From: an uncultured Porphyromonadaceae bacterium
GTDB taxonomy: Bacteria > Bacteroidota > Bacteroidia > Bacteroidales > Muribaculaceae
DNA length: 64,000 nt
Direction of reading: 5' to 3'
NCBI GenBank assembly: GCA_937921035.1
Contig: CALEUL010000039.1
Location: 16,657 to 80,656 of the forward strand
Positions 18,343 through 27,823 of this stretch are shown here, piece by piece. The position numbers and the translations under genes are program-made. The notes beneath the pieces were generated by a model. That model was not told the origin of the DNA, ran no database searches, and saw only the letters and a program-made list of their open reading frames with translations. Positions within the stretch are counted from its first letter, which is position 1. Each line of letters begins with the position of its first letter.

Positions 18343-21300
18343 ATGAGGAAAGCTTGGAAACTGTTCCGCGCCGTTGTTTCGGCCATACTGCTGGTAGTAG
18401 TCCTACTGCCGGCAGTGCTTTATGTGCTCCTTTCCCTCGACCCGGTGCAGCAAAGCGTGCGCACAGCCGCACAAACCGAACTGTCGAACCTTCTGGGTGC
18501 GGACGTAAGCATTGGCTACGTCCGCATCCATCCTTTCAGGCGCCTTAACGTAGACGACGTAAGTATCGCTCTCGGCACCGACACCATCGCGCGAATCGGT
18601 ACAATCAGCGCTGGCATCGAAATTACGCCGCTGATCACCAGGCAACAGTTTGTAGTAGATTACGCCCTCGTAGACGGTCTCGACCTCGCCGTTACGCGAC
18701 CGGCACCGGACGCACCGCTGAACATACAGCCGATACTCAACCGTCTGAAAAGCGACAACAAAGGACCTCGCAAGCAGTTCAGCCTTGAGATAAACACCAT
18801 TATAGTACGCCGGGCGTCGGCAAGCTACGATGACCTTTCCGCGCCCCCCGCCGACTCGCTACGTTTCGACCCTAAACACATTGCCGTACGCGATTTGGCG
18901 GTGAATGCCTTCATCCCCGTTCTAACCGACAACACGTACATTATCAATCTGGACCATCTCTCTTTTGAAGAACGCAGCGGTTTCTCCTTGGAAAAACTCA
19001 CCGGAAACTTCACCTTCTCGCCGGATAGTCTTTCCGTATCCGACCTGTCGCTCGCTCTGCCTAACAGCAGACTGTCGTTCCGGCCGATAGAAATGGCATA
19101 CCAGTCGCCGGATAAAATTCTGTGTAATCTCGCCGAGACACCGTTGCTCGTCGCCACAGGTTCCGATTGTCTGCTCTACCCTCCCGACATCAGTCAGTTT
19201 GTGCCCGTACTGGGCATTCTGGACAGCGTGATAGGATTCGGTCTGGAAGCAGAGATATCCACCGACGCCATCGCGCTACGCTCGCTCGAAATAGAAGATG
19301 TATCCGGAAACGCCTTCAACGCAAGTATCAGCGGTAACGTCCAGGGATTTGCCAACAAGGACAGCCTTAAATACGATCTCACCGAAGGCCGCGTAAGCAT
19401 CAACGGCCCGGAACTAAAGAATATGCTCGGAAGCCTCATTCCTTCCGGCATAGCAAAAGAACTGAACAAAATGCCCGACCTACGGTTCCGCCTCAACGGA
19501 GGAGGATCATTGGAGACCGGACACGTAGACATCCATTCGGCTGGCACCCCGGGTCAGATTACAGCCCGTGCCTCGTACTTGCACTTCGGCCACATATATA
19601 AATTAAACGGCGACATCGACATATCGGAACTCAACATTGGGCTCCTCACATCCGACAGCAAATTAGGAAAACTCGACGCCGCAATATCTGGAAACGCCAC
19701 ACTCACTCGCAAACTTGTCGACGCTCACGTGGATGCGGATATCAACCGTTTAGACTTCAAAGGCTACAGCTACTCCGACGCTAAAATTGCCTTCGATCTA
19801 AGCGACGACAACAAAGCGCAGGTTTCGCTGAACATCAACGATCCATCGGCTCAGCTTATGGCCTACGGCATATACGACTGCGGACCCAACCCCACGCTTC
19901 ATGCCACCGCGCTTGCGAACAGCATCGACCTCGCCGCCATGAACCTGTTCGACAAGCACCCAGGCAAGCGCCTCAGCGCCAAACTGAATGTGGAAGTTAC
20001 CGATTTCGACCCTCGCAACCTCGCCGCCGAAGTTCGGCTGAACGATATCGCATGGACCGACAGCCTCGGACAAGGCATACGAATACAATCGGTCAACGCC
20101 ATTGCAACAGCCGGAGAATTCAGCAACAGCCTCGAACTGACATCGCCGTTTATCTGCGGCAAACTGATCGGCCATTACGATTTCGCGCGGCTTATACCCA
20201 CGCTTAAAGGCATGGCGGCACACTTCATGCCCGCATTAGGATGGAAGATGCCGCCCATGCCCGACAAAGATACGGAAACCGACAGGAGCAATATTTTCCG
20301 CTTCGACTTCGACCTTAAGCCCTGCCACGAAATATCGCAGCTTGTGAATCTGCCTTTTACAATAGAATACGACGGCAACATAAGCGGTCAGGTTGACAGT
20401 AGCGCCGGATACGCCGACATACTTGTAGATCTGCCATATATCAGCCAGGGCAACAAGCTGATAGAGTTTACATCGGCATTCGCAAAGTTGGATATTGCCC
20501 ACGACAAGTCTATGGTATATGCCACCACGCAGATGCCTACAAAAAAAGGCGACATGAATCTCGCCGCAGTTATAACGGGTGCCGAAAATAAAATAAATAC
20601 CCGTATAGAATGGGGCCTGCAGCGCAGCATACCAATAAACGGCACGCTCGATGTGTCCGCCGAGCTGTACCGGCTTGTCAGCGAAGCCGGCAGCCGCTTC
20701 CCGGTGGAGGCTTCTGTCAGCTTCCTGCCAGGCTCCATCAATTTCGGCGACGATATCTGGAACATAGAGAAATCGCAAATAGATATCACCGCCGACAACA
20801 TCTTTGTGAAAGACTTTGCACTCGATACCGGCAGGCAACGCATCGAAATCGACGGATCGGCAGGCGACAGCCCCGACGACATGCTCTCCGTCGGACTGAA
20901 CAACATACGGCTGATACACATCTTCGAAACGCTCGAGATAAATAATGTGCTTATCGACGGAAACGCCACCGGACGTATAACAGCCACGAATCTGCTTACA
21001 AAAGAACCTATTTTGGAGTGCCACAAACTGCACGTAGATTCAATAGGTTACAACAGCTGCTATTTCGGCGATGCGGATGTGCTCGCTCGATGGGAAGGCG
21101 ACCGCCGAGCCATATTCCTCGATGCCAACCTCGACGGCTTCGAAGGCAAGAAATCGCACATATACGGCGACATATATCCAATGTCCGAATCGCTTGACCT
21201 TAACTTTGTGGCCGACAGCATACCCGTTGGTTTCCTCCGGCCTTTCATGGCAGCCTTTACAAGCAGCATATCCGGACGAGCCACCGGACGATGCCGCCTG

Positions 21301-22929
21301 TTCGGCACTTTCCGCGACCTCGACCTGGAGGGCGACGTATTCGCCGACAATGTCAAAATCAAAGTTGACTTCACCAACGTTACCTATTCGGCTACCGACT
21401 CTATTCACATCCGCCCGGGCAGCATAGACCTTAAAGACATCACAATTCGAGACCCTGAAGGCCATACAGCCAATCTGAACGGCTATGTAAGGCACACTTT
21501 CTTCAACGCGCCGCGTTTCAAATTCGATATCACCGACGCTCGCGACCTGTTGTGCTACAACGTGAACTCTCGCCTCAATCCCGACTGGTACGGCACCATA
21601 TACGGCAACGGCAACGCTGCCATCGACGGACACCCCGGAGTGGTGAACATCGGCGTTAAAATGGCTACAGGCCCACGTTCGTCGTTCACCTTTGTGCTCT
21701 CCGACCGACTGGATGCCGAGAATTACTCCTTCCTCAACTTCCGCGACGTTACGCCCGACTCCATACGTCCTGTTGTGGCCGACAACGACCCGACACCTAC
21801 AGCCATCAAAAAAATCAAAAACCGCCTGGGACAGAAAAACGAAGACTCGCCAAGCGATTACAATATGGATATCGTTGTAGATGCGACTCCAGATGCCACA
21901 ATAACATTAGTGGTAGACCCCGTCGGAGGCGACGAGATAAAAGCGCAGGGAAGCGGAAGCCTGCACATGGTATACCGGTCGGACAACAACGACCTGAACA
22001 TGTGGGGCAAATACACAGTGCAGACGGGTAAATACCAGTTCACCCTTCAGGATATAATTATAAAGGATTTCACCATCAAGAACGGCAGCGAAATACAGTT
22101 CGACGGCGACCCATATGGCGTCAAGACAAAACTCTCCGCCTACTATGCCACAAACGCAAACCTTACCGACCTCGACGAATCGTTCCAGCAGGACAAGGAA
22201 GTGGCCCGCACAAACGTGCCCGTACACGCTCTGATGAATGTTTCGGGCGACATACGCCAGCCTACTATCGACTTCGACATGGAATTCCCCACACTCACTT
22301 CCGACACATACCGCAAGGTGAGGAGTATTGTCAGCACGCCCGACATGATGAACCGACAGATTATATATCTGCTGGCACTTAACAGATTCTATACGCCCGA
22401 CTATATGGCCTCCACCACAAAGGGCAACGAACTGTTCTCGGTGGCATCGTCTACTATATCCAGCCAGCTCGGCAACATGCTTGGCAAACTGAGCGAGAAC
22501 TGGAGCATCGCGCCAAACCTGCGAAGCGACCGAGGCGACTTCTCGGATGTGGAGGTGGACGTAGCCTTGAGCAGCCGCCTGCTCAATAACCGCCTACTGT
22601 TCAACGGCAACTTCGGATACCGCGACAAGGCACTGAACAACGACCAGTTTATCGGCGATTTCGACATCGAGTATCTGCTCAACAAATCGGGGACATGGCG
22701 TCTGAAAGCCTATAACCGGTACAACGACCGCAACTATTATGTGCGCTCGGCCCTCACAACCCAGGGCGTCGGCATCATGCTCAGGCGCGATTTCGATTCC
22801 ATGTTCTCTTTCCTGCGCCCTAAGAAAAAGAAAGAGAATGAACCCGCGGCCACCGATACCACGGAAACTTCAAAGAAAGCCATGCCGGTAAAAATCCTCC
22901 ACAACAACGACACAGACTCCATAAAATAA
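18343..22929 (+). CDS. TamB-like translocation/assembly module protein (DUF490)
   Basis: 1528 residues. A single N-terminal membrane helix (residues ~8-30) is followed by a very long repetitive beta-rich region of the AsmA/TamB type. The C-terminal ~350 residues carry the DUF490 signature region (VDATPDATITLVVDPVGGDE ... GKYQFTLQDIIIKDFTIKNG ... PTIDFDMEFPTLTSDTYR). TamB-like proteins span the periplasm as a hydrophobic groove and take part in phospholipid transport or outer-membrane protein insertion. The C-terminus ends in a charged tail. It starts 33 bases after the glucanotransferase gene, so is probably cotranscribed, though with no obvious functional link. A TamA/BamA partner is not visible here. 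Confidence 0.88.
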   Translation: MRKAWKLFRAVVSAILLVVVLLPAVLYVLLSLDPVQQSVRTAAQTELSNLLGADVSIGYVRIHPFRRLNVDDVSIALGTDTIARIGTISAGIEITPLITRQQFVVDYALVDGLDLAVTRPAPDAPLNIQPILNRLKSDNKGPRKQFSLEINTIIVRRASASYDDLSAPPADSLRFDPKHIAVRDLAVNAFIPVLTDNTYIINLDHLSFEERSGFSLEKLTGNFTFSPDSLSVSDLSLALPNSRLSFRPIEMAYQSPDKILCNLAETPLLVATGSDCLLYPPDISQFVPVLGILDSVIGFGLEAEISTDAIALRSLEIEDVSGNAFNASISGNVQGFANKDSLKYDLTEGRVSINGPELKNMLGSLIPSGIAKELNKMPDLRFRLNGGGSLETGHVDIHSAGTPGQITARASYLHFGHIYKLNGDIDISELNIGLLTSDSKLGKLDAAISGNATLTRKLVDAHVDADINRLDFKGYSYSDAKIAFDLSDDNKAQVSLNINDPSAQLMAYGIYDCGPNPTLHATALANSIDLAAMNLFDKHPGKRLSAKLNVEVTDFDPRNLAAEVRLNDIAWTDSLGQGIRIQSVNAIATAGEFSNSLELTSPFICGKLIGHYDFARLIPTLKGMAAHFMPALGWKMPPMPDKDTETDRSNIFRFDFDLKPCHEISQLVNLPFTIEYDGNISGQVDSSAGYADILVDLPYISQGNKLIEFTSAFAKLDIAHDKSMVYATTQMPTKKGDMNLAAVITGAENKINTRIEWGLQRSIPINGTLDVSAELYRLVSEAGSRFPVEASVSFLPGSINFGDDIWNIEKSQIDITADNIFVKDFALDTGRQRIEIDGSAGDSPDDMLSVGLNNIRLIHIFETLEINNVLIDGNATGRITATNLLTKEPILECHKLHVDSIGYNSCYFGDADVLARWEGDRRAIFLDANLDGFEGKKSHIYGDIYPMSESLDLNFVADSIPVGFLRPFMAAFTSSISGRATGRCRLFGTFRDLDLEGDVFADNVKIKVDFTNVTYSATDSIHIRPGSIDLKDITIRDPEGHTANLNGYVRHTFFNAPRFKFDITDARDLLCYNVNSRLNPDWYGTIYGNGNAAIDGHPGVVNIGVKMATGPRSSFTFVLSDRLDAENYSFLNFRDVTPDSIRPVVADNDPTPTAIKKIKNRLGQKNEDSPSDYNMDIVVDATPDATITLVVDPVGGDEIKAQGSGSLHMVYRSDNNDLNMWGKYTVQTGKYQFTLQDIIIKDFTIKNGSEIQFDGDPYGVKTKLSAYYATNANLTDLDESFQQDKEVARTNVPVHALMNVSGDIRQPTIDFDMEFPTLTSDTYRKVRSIVSTPDMMNRQIIYLLALNRFYTPDYMASTTKGNELFSVASSTISSQLGNMLGKLSENWSIAPNLRSDRGDFSDVEVDVALSSRLLNNRLLFNGNFGYRDKALNNDQFIGDFDIEYLLNKSGTWRLKAYNRYNDRNYYVRSALTTQGVGIMLRRDFDSMFSFLRPKKKKENEPAATDTTETSKKAMPVKILHNNDTDSIK

Positions 22930-22932
22930 TAG

Positions 22933-22956
22933 AAGGCCGACGCTCCCGCCGGCCTT
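22933..22956. terminator. Shared hairpin between convergent genes
   Basis: Stem AAGGCCG (22933-22939) / CGGCCTT (22950-22956), 10-base loop, followed by T-rich sequence. It lies just after the TamB stop and before the end of the opposing DXS-like gene, so it may serve both. Confidence 0.65.
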
Positions 22957-22978
22957 TCTGATTATTATTCGTTATATT

Positions 22979-24724
22979 TTAAGCAAGCGCCACTTCCGCA
23001 ACCTGTTCGGGAGTGAGGTTGTTTTCTTTAAGTACTTCGCCGATATTATAGCGATCCAGGAACTCTTTCTTCAGGCCAAGACATACCACCCTGACACCCG
23101 ATCCGGCCATATAAGCGGCAACCTTCTGGCCGAATGCACCGTCGATGATACCGTCGTCAATGGTAACGATTGTCTTGTAACCTTTGAGACCGTCGAGCGT
23201 CTTTTCATCCACCGACGACAGAATACGCGGATTAACAACCGTAGGATTCTTTCCCTGCTTACGCAGAATCTCCGCTGCCTGCATGGCTGTCTGGAGCATG
23301 GCACCTTCGCCGATAATGGCAATCTCGCTGCCCTCCTCCACTATGTCATAACTGAAGAAATCTGTATTGACCTTACGGTCGGAAGAAACTACCGGACCTC
23401 CGGGCGTACGGATGACAACCGGACGCTCGCGCTGCACGAGAGCGTAATCTATCATCGCCAGATACTCCTCCTTGGTCGCCGGAGCAAGGAATTGTATGTT
23501 GGGGATATTGGAGATCATTGCTACATCGAAGAAGCCCAGATGCGTCATATCGGGAATACCGTAGATGCCGCCGGCAAAGTCAACCACAACTACAGGAAGA
23601 CCGTTTATGGCCACATCCTGCGAAAGTTGGTCGTAAGCACGCTGGATAAACGTAGCCATAACACCGAACACAGGCTTGGCACCTCCTTTTGCAAGACCGG
23701 CAGCCATTGCGGTGGCATCCTGCTCGCAAATACCGACATCTATAAACTGTCGTCCTGCCTTGTGGCGTTGTGCAGGAGCAAAACCTATAGCCCCGGGGGT
23801 GCCGGCTGTAAGAGTTACTATATTCTTATCGGCAGCCATCCTGTCGAGCATATGCTGCGTAAATATATCGGTATAATCTGGCGTCGGATCTACACTCAGC
23901 GGTTCTCCGGTAGCCTCGTCGAACGGAGCCGTATAATGGAAAGCCTCCTTGTCTGCCTCGGCGGGAGCATAGCCGTTTCCTTTCATGGTGTTGATATGCA
24001 CCAGCACGGCATGGTCGGCGTTGCGTGCATATTCATAAGCCTTGATAAGACTTGCAAGGTCGTTGCCGTCGCGCACATATATATAATCGTAGCCCAACGC
24101 CTTGAAAATATTGTTGGCGGCGGTACCGTTGCTCTCGCGAAGAGCAGTAAGGTGCTGATATAATGCGCCGTGATTCTCAGCAATGGACATCTGGTTGTCG
24201 TTGAGGATCACAATGAAATTGGAGCCAAGCTCCGGACCGTAGTCCAGACCCTCCAACGCCTCACCACCGCCCAGCGACGCATCGCCGATGAAAGCTACAA
24301 CGTTCTGCTGGCCGCCCTTGATATCGCGAGCCTTGGCCAGACCGGTAGCCAATGATATGGAGGTAGAAGTATGGCCTATCTCGAAAAGGTCGTAATTGCT
24401 CTCGCGAGGACATGTATAACCAGCAACATTATCGTAATCAGCCGGATTAAGGAACGCATCGATACGTCCCGTAAGCATTTTATGCACATACGACTGGTGC
24501 GACACGTCGAAAACAATCTCGTCGGCAGGAGCATCGAAAACGTAATGCAGTGCTACTGTCGCTTCCACCACCCCGAGATTCGGAGCGACGTGGCCGCCAT
24601 GCGCCGCAAGTTTGTCAAGAAGCACCTTGCGGAGTTCTTCTGAAAGGACAGAAAGCTCTTCTATATTCATGCCCTTGATATCTTTGGGCGAACGGATTTT
24701 GCTCAGGTCAATTTTTTCGGTCAT
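22979..24724 (-). CDS. 1-deoxy-D-xylulose-5-phosphate synthase-like ThDP enzyme (paralogue type)
   Basis: 581 residues, shorter than typical DXS (~620-640). The transketolase-like three-domain order is kept. HGGHVAPNLGVVEATVALHYVF (42-63) and SHQSYVHK (75-82) match DXS, the ThDP-binding block is GDASLGGGEALEG (147-159) with N175, and the activating Glu334 sits in GICEQDATAMAAG. Differences: the DXS motif DRAG is DFAG (383 is Phe instead of the phosphate-binding Arg), the following G-DG-TH becomes GIPDMTH, and EQHA is EQDA. True DXS makes DXP from pyruvate and glyceraldehyde-3-phosphate for isoprenoids and thiamine. The altered acceptor pocket suggests a paralogue with a different aldehyde substrate, or a divergent DXS; the genome may carry a second standard dxs. 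Confidence 0.75.
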   Translation of the reverse strand: MTEKIDLSKIRSPKDIKGMNIEELSVLSEELRKVLLDKLAAHGGHVAPNLGVVEATVALHYVFDAPADEIVFDVSHQSYVHKMLTGRIDAFLNPADYDNVAGYTCPRESNYDLFEIGHTSTSISLATGLAKARDIKGGQQNVVAFIGDASLGGGEALEGLDYGPELGSNFIVILNDNQMSIAENHGALYQHLTALRESNGTAANNIFKALGYDYIYVRDGNDLASLIKAYEYARNADHAVLVHINTMKGNGYAPAEADKEAFHYTAPFDEATGEPLSVDPTPDYTDIFTQHMLDRMAADKNIVTLTAGTPGAIGFAPAQRHKAGRQFIDVGICEQDATAMAAGLAKGGAKPVFGVMATFIQRAYDQLSQDVAINGLPVVVVDFAGGIYGIPDMTHLGFFDVAMISNIPNIQFLAPATKEEYLAMIDYALVQRERPVVIRTPGGPVVSSDRKVNTDFFSYDIVEEGSEIAIIGEGAMLQTAMQAAEILRKQGKNPTVVNPRILSSVDEKTLDGLKGYKTIVTIDDGIIDGAFGQKVAAYMAGSGVRVVCLGLKKEFLDRYNIGEVLKENNLTPEQVAEVALA

Positions 24725-24778
24725 GTATGAAATAAATATGTTAGTTATGCCTTTGTTAAATGTTTATCTTTTCCGGTA

Positions 24779-24786
24779 CAAAATTA
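24779..24786 (-). promoter_or_regulatory. Possible -7 element of the DXS-like gene
   Basis: On the minus strand TAATTTTG matches TAnnTTTG about 55 bases before the ATG. The nearest TTG is 22 bases upstream rather than 20, so the match is weak. Confidence 0.35.
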
Positions 24787-24936
24787 CTGACATAATACCA
24801 TTAATGAACAACCCGGAATTGCCTAAAGTTTACCAATTTTACTGCCCCTCCTCCGGCCACATATGTTTACACATGGCGATATATACGCCGTGCCACCGAA
24901 AAAGGTTCCCCCTGTCATCAGTGTAAACAACTACAT

Positions 24937-26640
24937 CTAATGCTGCCTGCTGATAATAGCTACACTGTTTTTATAATATGGAAACTCCACTGCGCCATTT
25001 TTCACTTCAGCCATCTGATTAGTGTATAATTCTGTAAGTATTGTTCCGTCTGCAAAGATACCGTCGACTGGAATAATACGGTGCGGTTCAGGCTTCAGCA
25101 CTATCAGCAGACTGTCTGTATCGTTGTATCGCAGACAGGTATGGGTATCGATTGTGAGTTGTTTGCCAGTACCGATCACCGGATTTGACCGTCGGATTTG
25201 TCCCAGCCGTCTGTAGTGTGCCAGAAGAGGCGCGTCAATATCATTCCAGTCCATATCCGAACGGAATGCCTGATTACTGTCCACATTGAATCTTGCATCA
25301 CTAAGTTTGCGGCCGGTTTCATCTCCATAATATATCTGTGCTACTCCGGGAGCAAGCAGCAGCGTAGTCGCACAGTCTGTCATATTCCTCATGTCCGCAT
25401 CCCTGTGGTAGGAATTGTTCAGATAGTTGAACGGATGCCAGTCGCTATGGGCCTGCACACTGTCTGCATATGCCTGCCATGTATATACCGCCCCGTCAAG
25501 ATCGCCACTTTTAGGAAAGAAAAAATTGACCATACTCGAAAATCCGGCATCAGCATATTCCGCCTTGTAGTCAATGGATGCGTTCTCAAAATCTCCGGTC
25601 ATATAAAAACGGTCTGTCCAATCGGATGCCGGTTCTCCCTTATGCTTATTCCTCCATTTATCAAGTGCTTTATTGCAAGCCTCACTCAGTTCCTTCCATC
25701 GGTACAGATGCACATTTTCCACTATGTCGCATCGGAACCCGTCAATACCGAATTCCTCAACCCATGATGCAATCCATGCCGTAACATACTGAATAGGACT
25801 CCAGTTGCGGTCTTTCCTGAGGAATTTTGCCGAAGGATTAACCCATGCGTCATTCATCCGGCCCTCCATCTTCCATTTCCTCTTCAGAAAGTCAGGAATT
25901 TTTGTAGGAGAATCGCTTTCGTCCTTAAAGTCAGGCATACCGTAAAGAGTCGCTTCAAGAGGGTTGCCTTCATCCCAACCCTCGTCAGGCATACGGATCC
26001 AGTCGCGCCCATACCAACCGTTCCATCCGGTACGACCTTCAAAAAACTTATCGAAGCTCCATTCCCGGATATGTTCAGCAGCCTGACGCTCATCATGCCC
26101 AGTTGTTGCGAACCCATACTGTACCGCATCGAGAAGTGTCGGATAGCCCGGATCATTGAGGTTGGCACCAAGCATAACCCTTATTCCTTGTGCATGTAGA
26201 GTGTCTACAAGTTCGCGGAACTCTGCTACCGTGCCGTAGTTCTTGTCAATCTGTGTGTAGTCCAGAGGGTAATAACCGTGGTAACCGTAATGAGGAAAGT
26301 CATTTATTGAACCGCTGCCCGACATCCAGCCATGAATCTGTTCGTATACATCGGTCATCCAAACCACATCAACGCCAAGATCTGTGAAATAGCCCTCCTT
26401 TGCTTTTTGGAGCATCCCCTTGAAGTCGCCCCCGTGAAATGTTGCCGCATTAAGCTGTTCCGAACCATAATCCACCTTTCTTCCATAATTGATATCATTT
26501 GATGTATCGCCGTTGCAGAAGCGGTCGGTGATTACAAAATAGACCGAGGCATTGCCCCAGTCGAAGACTTCATTCTCCGGCGCGGCAAAAGAATGCGACC
26601 CGGCCAAAGCCAATAACGTTAGCAGATATAGTTTCTTCAT
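24937..26640 (-). CDS. MalS-like GH13 protein, probable pseudoenzyme
   Basis: 567 residues with a signal peptide (MKKLYLLTLLALAGSHSFAA). The fold and order of segments match periplasmic alpha-amylases of the MalS kind: DWGNASVYFVITDRF near the start, GWNGWYGRDWIR at 205-216, GIDGFRCD at 298-305, and LLLAPGVAQIYYGDE at 427-441. Only the region II nucleophile Asp305 and Arg303 remain. In region I the expected Asp and His are Gly158 and Asp163; in region III the acid/base Glu is Asp350 (MTGD); in region IV the HD pair is Ser410-Tyr411. The protein is full length with no frameshift and has a well-formed promoter, so loss of catalysis looks selected rather than decay. It could bind or sense malto-oligosaccharides. 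The gene next upstream is a LuxR-type regulator. Confidence 0.8.
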   Translation of the reverse strand: MKKLYLLTLLALAGSHSFAAPENEVFDWGNASVYFVITDRFCNGDTSNDINYGRKVDYGSEQLNAATFHGGDFKGMLQKAKEGYFTDLGVDVVWMTDVYEQIHGWMSGSGSINDFPHYGYHGYYPLDYTQIDKNYGTVAEFRELVDTLHAQGIRVMLGANLNDPGYPTLLDAVQYGFATTGHDERQAAEHIREWSFDKFFEGRTGWNGWYGRDWIRMPDEGWDEGNPLEATLYGMPDFKDESDSPTKIPDFLKRKWKMEGRMNDAWVNPSAKFLRKDRNWSPIQYVTAWIASWVEEFGIDGFRCDIVENVHLYRWKELSEACNKALDKWRNKHKGEPASDWTDRFYMTGDFENASIDYKAEYADAGFSSMVNFFFPKSGDLDGAVYTWQAYADSVQAHSDWHPFNYLNNSYHRDADMRNMTDCATTLLLAPGVAQIYYGDETGRKLSDARFNVDSNQAFRSDMDWNDIDAPLLAHYRRLGQIRRSNPVIGTGKQLTIDTHTCLRYNDTDSLLIVLKPEPHRIIPVDGIFADGTILTELYTNQMAEVKNGAVEFPYYKNSVAIISRQH

Positions 26641-26657
26641 TTCAAGATAATTTTATG

Positions 26658-26688
26658 CAAAATTACCCCGAATAGCCAACACCCGCAA
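26658..26688 (-). promoter_or_regulatory. Promoter of the GH13-like gene
   Basis: On the minus strand: -7 TAATTTTG (26665-26658), 20-base spacer, -33 TTG (26688-26686). The ATG follows about 18 bases after the -7 element, giving a very short leader. Confidence 0.75.
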
Positions 26689-26712
26689 TACTGATTTATA
26701 ACCACGACATGC

Positions 26713-27486
26713 CTATATCAGTCTCATGGACTCAGCCGCCAGAATTGCCTCTATTGAATTACCAACGCTTAGTTTTTCCAGAATATTCTGCCGATGCCTG
26801 TTTACTGTATGTACGCTTATTTCAAGTATATCCGCAATCTGTTTGCTCAGCTTTCCATCCTTAATCATCAATAATATTTCTTTCTCGCGATCTGTAAGAA
26901 TATGCCTGCGCCTGTCGTTAAACGAAAACTCTATAACCTCTCCGGAATGGTTATTCTTTATAGCTGGAGATATGTTTCCGGTCCATTCCTGACAGGACGA
27001 CAACGAATAGCAACATAGAATCAGCCAGATTCTTCCCGCCGGAGAAGGACATATTACCTGTGTGCTGTTGTCAACAACAGTATAATCTCCGGTTATATTT
27101 TTTATCCTGAGTATACATGTTGCCTGATATCGCAATTTTTCATCCCCTGGCATGGCATCGACAAATTTGAAGAACTCGTACTCAAGCATACGCTTGTCGG
27201 CGAGATCCTCCGGGTGTATTCGATTGTAAATGATATCCTCGTCACTCGAATCAGCTTCGCAGACCATCGGAAATGAATCAGCCAGTCCTAAAAGCTTGCT
27301 CAGAGGCCCGAGATAAAGATAGCAATGGTCGCAAGACGCATCTGTTATAACCGTACACCCTTTACTCACGCTCATGTAACTCCGTGCAACCGCATTGCAC
27401 TGCTCAAGATCCATCGGATTCAGAACCTCCTTGTATAGCTCCTGCGAACTGTAAATTCCGTTAAGCTCTTTGCGAAGAATATCCAT
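26713..27486 (-). CDS. LuxR-type HTH transcriptional regulator with PAS-like N-terminus
   Basis: 257 residues from ATG 27486. The C-terminal ~60 residues are a GerE/LuxR HTH (LTDREKEILLMIKDGKLSKQIADILEISVHTVNRHRQNI). The N-terminal 180 residues look like a PAS-type sensory region, with an RIHPEDLADKRMLEYEFFKFV segment typical of Bacteroidales regulators of this shape. No membrane helix. The frame runs 53 codons further upstream, but that stretch contains the -7 element at 27529-27536 and no similarity, so 27486 is preferred. It sits immediately upstream of the GH13-like gene on the same strand and may control it. The signal is unknown. Confidence 0.8.
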   Translation of the reverse strand: MDILRKELNGIYSSQELYKEVLNPMDLEQCNAVARSYMSVSKGCTVITDASCDHCYLYLGPLSKLLGLADSFPMVCEADSSDEDIIYNRIHPEDLADKRMLEYEFFKFVDAMPGDEKLRYQATCILRIKNITGDYTVVDNSTQVICPSPAGRIWLILCCYSLSSCQEWTGNISPAIKNNHSGEVIEFSFNDRRRHILTDREKEILLMIKDGKLSKQIADILEISVHTVNRHRQNILEKLSVGNSIEAILAAESMRLI

Positions 27487-27528
27487 ATCGCTGATATTTT
27501 GTCGTAAGGCTTTATTGCCTGCGACATG

Positions 27529-27536
27529 CAAAATTA
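27529..27536 (-). promoter_or_regulatory. -7 element of the LuxR-type regulator gene
   Basis: On the minus strand TAATTTTG matches TAnnTTTG, about 43 bases before the ATG. A correctly spaced -33 TTG is not present, which may mean activator dependence. Confidence 0.45.
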
Positions 27537-27785
27537 CGAAATAAACGGCGTATTCCCGAATCATCAACAAATCATCAACAAAGTAAGCTGCATATATGCT
27601 ACCCGCACAATGCCGTTCGATAATCTCCCCGGCAGGAAATCCCATTTATACTTTCGTTACGAAAGCCTCCTCCGCACAAAGCAAAAACAGATCCTTTCAA
27701 AAATATCAAAACTCCATTCTTTTGACACTAATCCGCTCCAAAACTTAAAAATATTGTTAAATTATACACTTTTTGCTTCATTTTA

Positions 27786-27817
27786 CTTGCATAATATAGT
27801 AAAATGTTATACCTTTG
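27786..27817 (+). promoter_or_regulatory. Strong promoter without a following gene
   Basis: -33 TTG (27787-27789), exact 20-base spacer, -7 TACCTTTG (27810-27817). It is as good a match as the tRNA-Leu promoter. No plausible coding sequence follows on the plus strand before the aldose epimerase gene, which is on the other strand. Confidence 0.7.
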
Positions 27818-27823
27818 CATCGT

